Shown: piece after piece, positions 1-6,942 of the stretch
Layout: every line of letters starts with the position of its first letter
How positions within the stretch are numbered: position 1 is the first letter of the stretch
DNA from: CAZEQK01 sp964514395
Lineage (GTDB): Bacteria; Bacillota; Bacilli; Tepidibacillales; Tepidibacillaceae
Length of the DNA stretch: 62,525 nucleotides
Reading direction: 5' to 3'
Assembly: GCA_964514395.1 (NCBI GenBank)
Contig: CAZEQK010000018.1
Span: 1-62,525, forward strand
Translations under genes and position numbers: made by a program
The notes under the pieces: generated by a model
Seen by the model: only the letters and a program-made list of their open reading frames with translations
What the model was told of the DNA's origin: nothing
Databases searched by the model: none

Positions 1-1
1 T

Positions 2-91
2 GGTGGAGATATTAAATTAAATAGTATAGTAGGAGAGGGTACGGAAATACTGAAAGACCCTATTAATGGACAATGTATAAAACCCCAGTAA
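2..91 (+). CDS. 3' end of a probable sensor histidine kinase (partial)
   Basis: An open frame enters from the left edge and ends at TAA after 29 codons. It begins GGDIKLNSIVGEGTEI, which fits the G2 box that closes the HATPase_c domain of sensor histidine kinases (GG-x-I-x-x-x-S-x-x-G-x-GT). The last dozen residues do not look like the usual beta-strand ending (FTIxLP), so the extreme C-terminus may be frameshifted or divergent. The stop lies inside the following terminator hairpin. The identification rests on one motif, because the rest of the gene is outside the window. Confidence 0.4.
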   Translation, partial: GGDIKLNSIVGEGTEILKDPINGQCIKPQ

Positions 92-110
92 TAGGGTTTT
101 ATTTTTTATT
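79..110 (+). terminator. Rho-independent terminator
   Basis: AAAACCC pairs with GGGTTTT across a short loop and is followed by an AT/T-rich tail. It ends the partial kinase gene. Confidence 0.6.
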
Positions 111-171
111 TGAAATGAAATGAACTTTTTTCAAACCATGATACTCTTATTTATGAAAGAGAGGTGCAGGG

Positions 172-693
172 ATGGAAGTAAAACGATTAGTGAAAAAAGC
201 AAAAAAAGGAGATAAAGATGCACTAGTTCAATTGGTTATGGCGGAGAAAGAGCACTATTACAAATTGGCCTATGTTTATCTTAGAAATAAAGAAGATGCA
301 TTGGATGCTATTGAAGATATGATTGTAATCTTATATGAGAATATCCATAAATTGAAAAAAAATGATGCGTTTTATAGCTGGAGTAAAACAATTCTTGTTA
401 ATAGCTGTAAAAAGATTCTAAGGAATCGAAAGAGAACCATTTCTATAGATTTTATTGAAGAGATAGTCTATGAAGGTGATTATGAAGAGAAAAATAATAA
501 ACTGTTATTAGACAAGTATTTATCTGAAATAGAAGAAATCCATCAAGAAGTGATTAAGCTAAGATATTTTTTAGATTTAGAATATAAAACTATAGCTGAT
601 CTATTGGAAATACCTTTGGGTACTGTTAAGTCACGAATATCCTATGGGCTAGATAAGCTACAGGAAAAATTCGGAGGTGATAATGATGAATAA
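172..693 (+). CDS. ECF-family RNA polymerase sigma factor
   Basis: This 173-aa protein has the two-domain layout of extracytoplasmic-function sigma factors. Region 2 lies at about residues 20-90 (AYVYLRNKEDALDAIEDMIV, FYSWSKTILVNSCKK). Region 4 lies at about 120-165 and ends in an HTH (YKTIADLLEIPLGTVKSRI). It would direct core RNA polymerase to stress-type promoters. A GAGGT Shine-Dalgarno sits just ahead of the ATG. The gene overlaps the next one, a DUF4179 membrane protein, by a few bases, the normal sigma/anti-sigma arrangement. GAACTTTTTTC at about 122-132 could be an autoregulatory ECF -35 element; that is a guess. The relation to SigV/SigM types is not resolved. Confidence 0.88.
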   Translation: MEVKRLVKKAKKGDKDALVQLVMAEKEHYYKLAYVYLRNKEDALDAIEDMIVILYENIHKLKKNDAFYSWSKTILVNSCKKILRNRKRTISIDFIEEIVYEGDYEEKNNKLLLDKYLSEIEEIHQEVIKLRYFLDLEYKTIADLLEIPLGTVKSRISYGLDKLQEKFGGDNDE

Positions 694-1984
694 GATAGAA
701 ATAATTCTAAGAAATAGAAAAGATGATTTAGCTAATATTGAAGTTCCAAGTGAGTTGGAAGGAAGACTGAGAAAAGCATTAGATAATAAAATAGTAGTGA
801 AAAGAAGAAAGTTTATAGGATTAAGAATAGTAGCTGTAAGTCTAATTATTTTATTACTAGGTTATAATTTTGATACCCTAGCCTTTTATGGTAAAAAAAT
901 AATGGGTTATGACGATATAATGAATGGCACGCTAAAGGAGCTTAATGAACTAGGACAGGGCCAAATTATTGATAAAAGTTATACATTTAAAAATGGTATT
1001 ACCATAATATTAGATGGAATCATGATAGATGACAACCAATTATTAGCCTATTACACTATACAAGCCCCAAAAGGAAATGTGAATGAAATAGTGACAAGGG
1101 TTAAACTAGAAGGATTAATTGGAGAGTATACCCTTCAAAGTGGGCAGGGTGAGATGAATGATGAAGAGACAATAATGAAGAATATACAAAGCATTGATCC
1201 ACCGTATTTTTTTGAAAAAACATTGCATTTTAAATTTCAATTATTAGAGGATGGGAAGGCTGAAAGGGGTGAAATAAAATTTAAGTTAGATAGAGATAAG
1301 GCAATGGGGCATATCTTAAAAAAGAATATTAATAAAAGTATTCAAATAGGCAAAACAAAAATTCATTTTGATTCTATTTTAGCATCACCTACACGAACAT
1401 CTATTAAGGGTTCAATCCAGAGTATAATCGAGCTTGTAAAGGATGAAATAAATAGTGAAAGACTAAGACCCAACGAATTAGAATTAAAATTAATTGCAAA
1501 TGGCAAAGAAATACCATCTCAAAGTAGTGGAATGAGGACAGGAATTAAAGGAATAACCTTTGAAAAAAATTATGGTCCCTTACCAAAAAACTTAAAGTCT
1601 CTTAAATTAAAATTAGTAAGTTTTTCTTCTGACCATGATGTGAATAAGATGGTAGATCTAAAAAAAGATTCATTAAATCAGAGTTATTATATTAACGGGC
1701 AAGAAATAGTGGTAAATAAAATCTATGAGCAAAATGAAAGGACATTGATAAATATTACAACTGAAAAAAGTGTACTACTTTCAGAGGTATGTTTATTAAT
1801 TGATAATAAAGTTGTAGAATTAAATAGAACGATAGAGAATAAATATGAAAAACTAATGGATGGTAAAATTCTTCATACTAGAACACTTGAATTTAGTGGA
1901 GTAGGAAAAAGCTATAAACTTGATATAAGAAGAATTACTTACACCGAAAAGTATAACAAAATTATTGAAATTCCTATTGAGTAA
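686..1984 (+). CDS. Membrane-anchored anti-sigma factor, DUF4179 type
   Basis: 432 aa. A short cytoplasmic N-terminus (about 1-44) is followed by one transmembrane helix (about 45-63, LRIVAVSLIILLLGY) and a large extracytoplasmic domain. That layout, and the position directly behind an ECF sigma gene, match the DUF4179-containing anti-sigma/regulator family. The likely role is to hold the upstream sigma factor at the membrane until an envelope signal arrives. Two adjacent ATGs (683, 686) follow the GGAGG; the second has the better spacing and is used here. It overlaps the sigma gene by 8 bases, suggesting translational coupling. The signal sensed is unknown. Confidence 0.8.
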   Translation: MNKIEIILRNRKDDLANIEVPSELEGRLRKALDNKIVVKRRKFIGLRIVAVSLIILLLGYNFDTLAFYGKKIMGYDDIMNGTLKELNELGQGQIIDKSYTFKNGITIILDGIMIDDNQLLAYYTIQAPKGNVNEIVTRVKLEGLIGEYTLQSGQGEMNDEETIMKNIQSIDPPYFFEKTLHFKFQLLEDGKAERGEIKFKLDRDKAMGHILKKNINKSIQIGKTKIHFDSILASPTRTSIKGSIQSIIELVKDEINSERLRPNELELKLIANGKEIPSQSSGMRTGIKGITFEKNYGPLPKNLKSLKLKLVSFSSDHDVNKMVDLKKDSLNQSYYINGQEIVVNKIYEQNERTLINITTEKSVLLSEVCLLIDNKVVELNRTIENKYEKLMDGKILHTRTLEFSGVGKSYKLDIRRITYTEKYNKIIEIPIE

Positions 1985-2023
1985 ACCTTATTATATTATG
2001 GAGAAATTTCAAAAATTCATTTC

Positions 2024-2055
2024 AAAAGATACTCTGATAAAGAGTATCTTTTATT
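2024..2055 (+). terminator. Rho-independent terminator of the sigma/anti-sigma operon
   Basis: AAAAGATACTCT and AGAGTATCTTTT form a perfect 12-bp stem with a GATAA loop, 40 bases after the anti-sigma stop. Confidence 0.8.
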
Positions 2056-2167
2056 AAATCAAAAGAGAATTTTGATATTTTTTGCAGGAAAATGTAGAAA
2101 TTTGTAGAATATTATACAACTATTAATTAATAATTGTATAATATTTGCAATCATGAGGAGGCTTTAT

Positions 2168-2515
2168 ATGCAGTGGTATTTGAAAGTATTAAAAAATTAT
2201 GTAGGATTTCAAGGGAGGGCTAGACGGAAGGAATATTGGATGTTTGTACTTTTTAATGTAATTTTTTCATTAGCTCTTATTATTATAGATGGGATACTTA
2301 ATCTTAATGTTCTAAGTTCACTTTATGCCTTGGTGGTTCTATTGCCATCTCTAGCCGTAGGAGTTCGCAGATTACATGATACAGGAAGAAGTGGCTGGTG
2401 GCTTTTAATTGGTATTATTCCTTTAATTGGCGAAATTGTTTTGCTTGTCTTTAATGTTGAAGATAGCGAGGAAAACATTAATCAATATGGACCGCCTAAT
2501 CCTAAATCAATTTAA
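2168..2515 (+). CDS. DUF805 family inner-membrane protein
   Basis: 115 aa. The start MQWYLKVLKNYVGF and the following FQGRARRKEYWMFVLF are the hallmark of DUF805 proteins, as is the later R-R-L-H-D-x-G-x-S-G-W. Three to four hydrophobic segments are visible (about 25-47, 50-66, 80-98). Function is unknown for the family. The ATG is preceded by AGGAGG at 7-base spacing; an upstream in-frame ATG lacks a site. It stands alone between two terminators. Confidence 0.85.
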   Translation: MQWYLKVLKNYVGFQGRARRKEYWMFVLFNVIFSLALIIIDGILNLNVLSSLYALVVLLPSLAVGVRRLHDTGRSGWWLLIGIIPLIGEIVLLVFNVEDSEENINQYGPPNPKSI

Positions 2516-2544
2516 GTTTATAAGTTGATTGGAAATGATCAAAA

Positions 2545-2573
2545 AAAACCGCAATTAATAAAGCGGTTTTTCT
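2545..2573 (+). terminator. Rho-independent terminator
   Basis: AAAACCGC pairs with GCGGTTTT, followed by TCTTTCGTTTTT. It ends the DUF805 gene. Confidence 0.8.
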
Positions 2574-2790
2574 TTCGTTTTTGTGTTTTTTATAAAATTA
2601 TCTATAATGCTCTCTCAGCATATCGTTATCTATTGGGTATCATGGATTAATTTGGTTCTTTATGAAATTTTACCTTTCATGTTTATTCTATTTATTACTA
2701 TTTGATATTCTAGAAAATAATTACATGATATATACTGATGTAAAAAGTGAGTAGATCATTGGAAAAATTTTTTGTAATAAAAGTGCAAGT

Positions 2791-2819
2791 TTGACAATAG
2801 TTCGATATCGAACTATAAT
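2791..2819 (+). promoter_or_regulatory. Sigma-A promoter with a perfect palindrome filling the spacer
   Basis: TTGACA, a 17-bp spacer and TATAAT form a consensus promoter for the MarR gene. The spacer and -10 region contain the perfect 20-bp palindrome ATAGTTCGATATCGAACTAT (2797-2816), so a bound repressor would block polymerase directly. A near copy lies after the gene, which supports assigning it as the MarR operator. Confidence 0.85.
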
Positions 2820-2851
2820 AAAGATTAATTATGTTAAATAAGGGGTACTTA

Positions 2852-3280
2852 GTGGATAAATATTTGGCAATATCTAAAATAACAAAGATAAGAAGTAGAG
2901 TTTTTAGTTATATTGAAAATGAGTTAAGAAGACGTGGTATTGAAGGGCTTGTGGTATCCCACGGTAATATATTAAATATTCTTTATAATAATAATGGACG
3001 ATTAACAATGAAAGAGATTGGGGAAGGAATTAACCGTTCTAAATCTACTGTCACTCAGTTAGTGGATAGATTATTAAAAGCTGGTTATGTTCGAAAAGAA
3101 TCATATACAGGAGATAAAAGATATACTTATATCATTCTGTCAGAAAAAGGATTAACTATAAAAAAAGATTTCCAAGAGATATCAGATGATTTGGTAAATA
3201 TTTTTTTTAAGGGTTTTACCAATGATGAAGTTGACTCCATGCTTTTTTTATTAGATCGGGTAATAGAAAATTTAAATTAA
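2852..3280 (+). CDS. MarR-family transcriptional repressor
   Basis: 142 aa. A winged-helix DNA-binding region spans about residues 40-100 (LTMKEIGEGINRSKSTVTQLVDRLLKAGYV, then the wing RKESYTGDKRYTYIILSEKG), with helices at both ends for dimerisation, as in the MarR family. AAGGGG lies 6 bases upstream of GTG at 2852, so GTG is preferred over an ATG 21 bases earlier that has no site. Its own promoter contains a palindrome, and a related one precedes the following nitroreductase gene. It is therefore probably autoregulated and represses that target. The ligand is unknown; MarR/nitroreductase pairs often respond to quinones or nitro compounds. Confidence 0.85.
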   Translation: MDKYLAISKITKIRSRVFSYIENELRRRGIEGLVVSHGNILNILYNNNGRLTMKEIGEGINRSKSTVTQLVDRLLKAGYVRKESYTGDKRYTYIILSEKGLTIKKDFQEISDDLVNIFFKGFTNDEVDSMLFLLDRVIENLN

Positions 3281-3288
3281 AAATTTTT

Positions 3289-3318
3289 ATTAATTAGTTC
3301 GGCATCGAACTAATTAAT
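3289..3318 (+). promoter_or_regulatory. Second MarR operator, upstream of the nitroreductase gene
   Basis: A 30-bp palindrome has 13-bp perfect arms around a GCAT centre. Its core TAGTTCG-GCAT-CGAACTA matches the promoter palindrome at 2797-2816, differing only in the centre. It lies between the MarR stop and the nitroreductase start. Confidence 0.8.
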
Positions 3319-3367
3319 AAAATATAAGAATAAAAAACCATAAAAATTTTGAGGGGGAAATAGCGAA

Positions 3368-3464
3368 ATGAATGAGACTATAAAAGTCATTGATAATTTA
3401 AAGTCGACAAGAAAATTTACGGATAGAAAAATATCCAAAGAGCATCTATCAGTAATCCTAAATT
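3368..3464 (+). CDS. Nitroreductase-family protein, N-terminal fragment cut by an assembly gap
   Basis: Thirty-two codons remain (MNETIKVIDNLKSTRKFTDR...). They fit the N-terminus of FMN-dependent nitroreductases, where a basic S-T/I-R-K-F motif contacts the flavin phosphate. GAGGGGG precedes the ATG. The frame runs into the N-gap; beyond the gap the sequence belongs to a different gene, so most of this enzyme is missing from the assembly or lost. Position behind a MarR repressor and its operator suggests control by that repressor. Confidence 0.6.
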
Positions 3465-3564
3465 NNNNNNNNNNNNNNNNNNNNNNNNNNNNNNNNNNNN
3501 NNNNNNNNNNNNNNNNNNNNNNNNNNNNNNNNNNNNNNNNNNNNNNNNNNNNNNNNNNNNNNNN
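3465..3564. other. Assembly gap of exactly 100 N, flanked by an identical 55-bp repeat
   Basis: The 55 bases ending at 3464 are identical to the 55 bases starting at 3565, flush with both edges of the N run. A run of exactly 100 N is a common scaffold placeholder, and contig ends sharing exactly 55 bases suggest an assembler k-mer overlap. Gap length and the true junction are therefore unknown. Any protein translated through it is an artefact. Confidence 0.9.
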
Positions 3565-3617
3565 AGAAAATTTACGGATAGAAAAATATCCAAAGAGCAT
3601 CTATCAGTAATCCTAAA

Positions 3618-4734
3618 TTATATTAAATTAAAAGGAACACCGTGTATGTATATGGTATGGAAGAAACAGGACAAAATAAGGGGCAAGGAATCTTTTCGGA
3701 TTGGGTGGTCGTTTATGACGATGGGCAGCTTCAGTGCTTGAGAGTTAATTTGCAAATGGGCAAGTCGAAGAAATAACAGCTAACAGTACCTCAATTACCA
3801 TTCCCCATTTTATTAAACCTTCAAAGCTAAAGATAACACCAGGTGAGTTTCCTACAAACGAAGCTTCAAGATGGACAACGCCGCTGGTTGTACAAAAAGA
3901 TTTATCTGTTTTTGTGGAACCGAATGGTGATGTGGTTTTCTAGAATAAAAGAGGAATATCCCGTTCGCCCTACCAGACACTACGATATTAATGGATAATA
4001 ATGAAAGATTACTCTTACTAACGGATCCAACTGAGCGTTACCAACATGGTATTTTAGGAGATAAAATAGAAGCTAGTGGTTTTGTAATCATAGATGCAAA
4101 AACCAGGAAGGTTATTCAATCGGTAACGATCAATGCACCTGATGTTATTGGAAGTCTGAAACCAATTTGGACAGATTGGGATCAAAACGGAGAAAGAGAA
4201 ATTGTTCTTACTTTGAACAACAACAATACTGGGTCAAGATTGGCTTTATTTAGTGAAGGGGGAAATTTATTAGCTGAAGTGAAGCCCATCGGTAAGGGTC
4301 ATAGATGGTGACATGCACTAACCATTGCCCCATTTGGAGCGGATGGCAGTATGGAACTAGCAGAAGTGGTGACGCCTCACATTGGTGGTATATTGAAGTA
4401 TATTCGCTGGGACAAAAAAAATAAAATCTTGAAAACCGTTGCTTCAGCTAAGACTTACTCTACTCATGATATTGGAACCAAAAACTTGAGTAAGTTTGCC
4501 GTGACAGATTGGGACCAGGATGGCATAGCAGAATTAATTCTTCCTAATCAAAGTAAAAATGAGCTAATGATGGTAAAGCGAACCACAAAAGGTTTACAGA
4601 ATGTCACAGAATTCTCTTTAAACGGCAGTCTAAGTACAAATGTTACCTTACTTTCGATTCAAGGGTATACTGGAATTCAATCAATTATTGCTGCTGGAAC
4701 AAAAGAAGGAAGATTAATACTATGGATAAATTAA
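3618..4734 (+). pseudogene. Decayed paralogue of the beta-propeller-like lipoprotein gene at 10.4 kb
   Basis: The DNA aligns along its length with the intact gene at 10357-11628. The 5' part encoding the signal peptide is absent. A base is lost in the stretch matching LQNGQVEE (near 3757), a TGG codon has become TAG (3941-3943), about 10 bases are deleted shortly after, and an arginine codon has become TGA (4309-4311). Two open blocks survive (3991-4311 and 4351-4734). They retain the acidic loops DWDQNGEREI and DWDQDGIAEL. The 5' edge lies next to the assembly gap, so part of the truncation could be an assembly effect, but the internal stops cannot. Confidence 0.85.
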
Positions 4735-4779
4735 AACGACAAAATACAATAAAAGGAAACTCTAAAAGTGTTACTTTAA

Positions 4780-4820
4780 AATGAGTGTAAATGAAATTCA
4801 TTATTTTATTTACACTCATT
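4780..4820. terminator. Hairpin between convergent genes, possible terminator
   Basis: AATGAGTGTAAAT and ATTTACACTCATT form a 13-bp perfect stem with a 15-base loop. There is no good T-run on either side, so termination is uncertain. Confidence 0.4.
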
Positions 4821-4943
4821 CTCCAAAAAGAAATATAAAAAAAATACGAACTATTAAAACGATGATAATAATACGGAATACCAATCAGTTCCTTTGACAA
4901 GGTGAGGGGGCTTTGGGTTGAATTGAGATTCCCATTTAATTAT

Positions 4944-5990
4944 TTATAGAATTTTTTTTTGAGAAAATTTTTTTTTGGGAAAATACACATTAGATGGAAG
5001 GGAAAGCTTTAGATTTTTATTTCCATTTATTTGGTTTTGTGTAGTATTATGGTTCAGTTTGGCGTTTGTATTTTTTGTAAACATAAAGGTGTCAGTAAGA
5101 TTATTATCTATATCATAAACATGAAAAGATAAAATATAGTCCTCAACGTCTACTACTATATAATGGAAAACACCAAGTGGTCCAGTATAATTATTCCTAC
5201 TATCCTTAACATATCCATAAGTATTCGCCCCTGCACCACCAGTTATTAATTGCAGAATTTCGTGTTCGAAATTTGTATTAAAGGAACCGTTGATTATTCG
5301 TCTGCTATATAGGTGTTCATGTCCATTAAATACTGCGGTTATATTATAGTTATCCAAAATTCTCCAGAACAAATATCTTTCTATTGTGTCTTGATCGAGA
5401 GATTTACCAAAATGATGACTAACTGGGAAGGCAGGGGCATGAAACATAACAAAATTGTGTTTCTTATCAGATTTTTTTAATACATCTTTCAACCAGTTTC
5501 TTTGTTCTTCAAAAATAACATAACCTTCATTCTTTATTGAGCCTCCATCAGGAATATATTCGTAATAATTTTTATTTTTTCTATTAGAATTTAAAATAAT
5601 AAAACGTGAGTTTCCATAATCGAAGTAATATACTGTTCTTCCATACCCAGGTAAATTGCCATCAGGTAAATAATTAAAAACGTCATTAAAAGCTTTTTCA
5701 TTTCTTTCATGATTTCCAATACAATTGTAGAATTTTTTAATTGGATAATACTTTTCAACTATCTCTTTCCACTCTTCTAAAGCTTCTTTATTTGCCTCGT
5801 AGCTATTACTATCTACATTTGACATATCACCACTAAATAAGAAAAACGCTGGCTGGATAGTAAGCCCCTTTATTGATTTTAAAATCCGTTCAAAGACAGG
5901 TGTGTTAACCCCTGCGTAATAATCTCTACTATCTCCAAAAACTATAAATCTAAAATTACTATTTGAACTAGCATGATTTATATCATTCAT
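4944..5990 (-). CDS. Calcineurin-like metallophosphoesterase
   Basis: 348 aa with the dimetal motifs of the family in order: GDSRD near residue 18, SGD near 53, GNHE near 92, FHAP near 183 and GHEHLY near 223. The first motif reads GDSR rather than the usual GDxH, a variation seen in some extracellular phosphoesterase subgroups. No signal peptide is visible, although relatives are often secreted. The start used has AAAGGA at 8-base spacing; an ATG 9 bases upstream is too close to it. The lysine-rich C-terminus is unusual. The substrate is unknown. It is transcribed alone, convergent with the lipoprotein pseudogene. Confidence 0.8.
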   Translation of the reverse strand: MNDINHASSNSNFRFIVFGDSRDYYAGVNTPVFERILKSIKGLTIQPAFFLFSGDMSNVDSNSYEANKEALEEWKEIVEKYYPIKKFYNCIGNHERNEKAFNDVFNYLPDGNLPGYGRTVYYFDYGNSRFIILNSNRKNKNYYEYIPDGGSIKNEGYVIFEEQRNWLKDVLKKSDKKHNFVMFHAPAFPVSHHFGKSLDQDTIERYLFWRILDNYNITAVFNGHEHLYSRRIINGSFNTNFEHEILQLITGGAGANTYGYVKDSRNNYTGPLGVFHYIVVDVEDYILSFHVYDIDNNLTDTFMFTKNTNAKLNHNTTQNQINGNKNLKLSLPSNVYFPKKKFSQKKIL

Positions 5991-6266
5991 GATATCCATC
6001 CTTTCATTTTTACGCCTACACCACTATATATATGAAAAATATTATTTTTTGACATAGTATTTTAATAACTATCCTGTCAAATCATTAAAGCTATATTAAT
6101 CAAGTAAACCGATAAAATAAGTAGGATGGTTTAGTTTTTAGTTGTTCTGTTTAGAAACATTGATATTTCCTTGATATATTAATAATATGTTCTTGTAGAA
6201 ATAGAAGGAGATGAAAGACAAAATACAATTATAAAGCTTTTATTAAAATAAAATGAAGCAGAAGCA

Positions 6267-6300
6267 AAAAGATCCTCTAGATTCGACTAGAGGATCTTTT
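6267..6300 (+). terminator. Strong hairpin in the 6.0-6.3 kb intergenic stretch
   Basis: AAAAGATCCTCTAG and CTAGAGGATCTTTT form a 14-bp perfect stem with an ATTCGA loop, ending in TTTT. No gene is visible on the plus strand just before it. Only a 7-codon frame beginning at the ATG of 'ggagatgaaagac' (about 6209) precedes it. The rest of the 6000-6320 stretch holds nothing else recognisable. Confidence 0.55.
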
Positions 6301-6322
6301 GCCTGAAGGGGTTTCTTTTTTA

Positions 6323-6499
6323 TTTATCTTCGGTTTCAACCAGACTCCCTCTTCAACATCGAAGAGGGAGTTGTTTCAATTCCTCGAAATAAGGGCGGCA
6401 TAGCACGACTTAATGCTTTAGCATTTAGTTTGACTTGTGACCTATGGGTGCTAAGGTTCAGGTGGAGATAAAACTCCATCTGAACCAAGTCTTCTTTAT
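6323..6499 (-). repeat. 177-bp structured repeat, copy 1 (inverted relative to copy 2)
   Basis: This stretch is nearly identical to the reverse complement of 62324-62501. It contains a hairpin with CTCCCTCTTC/GAAGAGGGAG arms, a smaller AATGCT/AGCATT hairpin, and a hairpin with 13-base arms starting GGTTCAG and ending CTGAACC. It lies 72 bases after the arsR stop, in the same orientation relative to its upstream gene as copy 2. A mobile-element end or a structured RNA are both possible; no transposase gene is present in the window. Confidence 0.85.
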
Positions 6500-6571
6500 A
6501 AATTTCATCGGCGAGGGTAACGTAAGTTATCGGATTTTGCTTTTATTCTTAAGAATAGAGAAAATGTTATT

Positions 6572-6919
6572 TTATCTCAATACTTCTTCATTTTCCTCAT
6601 CATTAAACTGGTCTAACATATTTATTGTATCTACTAAATGATTGTTAAAGATTTGACGTGCCACAGAAAGAAGTTCGATAATTATAGGATCTCGTAGTGT
6701 ATAAATCACACGATTACCATCTTTATTTCCTGTAACTATGTTTTTTCCACGAAGTACTGTTAATTGTTGTGATACAGCAGATCCTTCACTTCCAGCAAGG
6801 TTTTGAATTTCATTGACACTTTTATCTCCTTCGGCCAATAACTCAAGAATCTTTATCCTAAGAGGATGGGCAAGTGCTTTAAAAAAATCTGCTTTGAACT
6901 GTTGGATTTCTATATTCAA
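6572..6919 (-). CDS. ArsR-family transcriptional regulator without cysteines
   Basis: 115 aa with a typical ArsR winged helix (FFKALAHPLRIKILELLAEGDKSVNEIQ, then SAVSQQLTVLRGKNIVTGNKDGNRVIYTL). There are no cysteines anywhere, so the classical thiolate metal site on alpha-3 is absent. The protein may use another site or sense a non-metal signal. It starts with TTG behind AAGGAGG. It follows the SulP transporter on the same strand with 23 bases between them, so the two are probably cotranscribed and the regulator likely controls the transporter. Confidence 0.85.
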   Translation of the reverse strand: MNIEIQQFKADFFKALAHPLRIKILELLAEGDKSVNEIQNLAGSEGSAVSQQLTVLRGKNIVTGNKDGNRVIYTLRDPIIIELLSVARQIFNNHLVDTINMLDQFNDEENEEVLR

Positions 6920-6942
6920 TTTCTAGTCCTCCTTTTAATAAA

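Noticed and set aside
3310..3610. Open frames on both strands running through the N gap
   Set aside because: They translate the placeholder N run and the duplicated 55-bp contig ends; they are assembly artefacts.
6444..6641. 65-codon frame on the plus strand
   Set aside because: It starts inside the structured repeat, overlaps the 3' end of arsR, has no ribosome site and no recognisable protein features.
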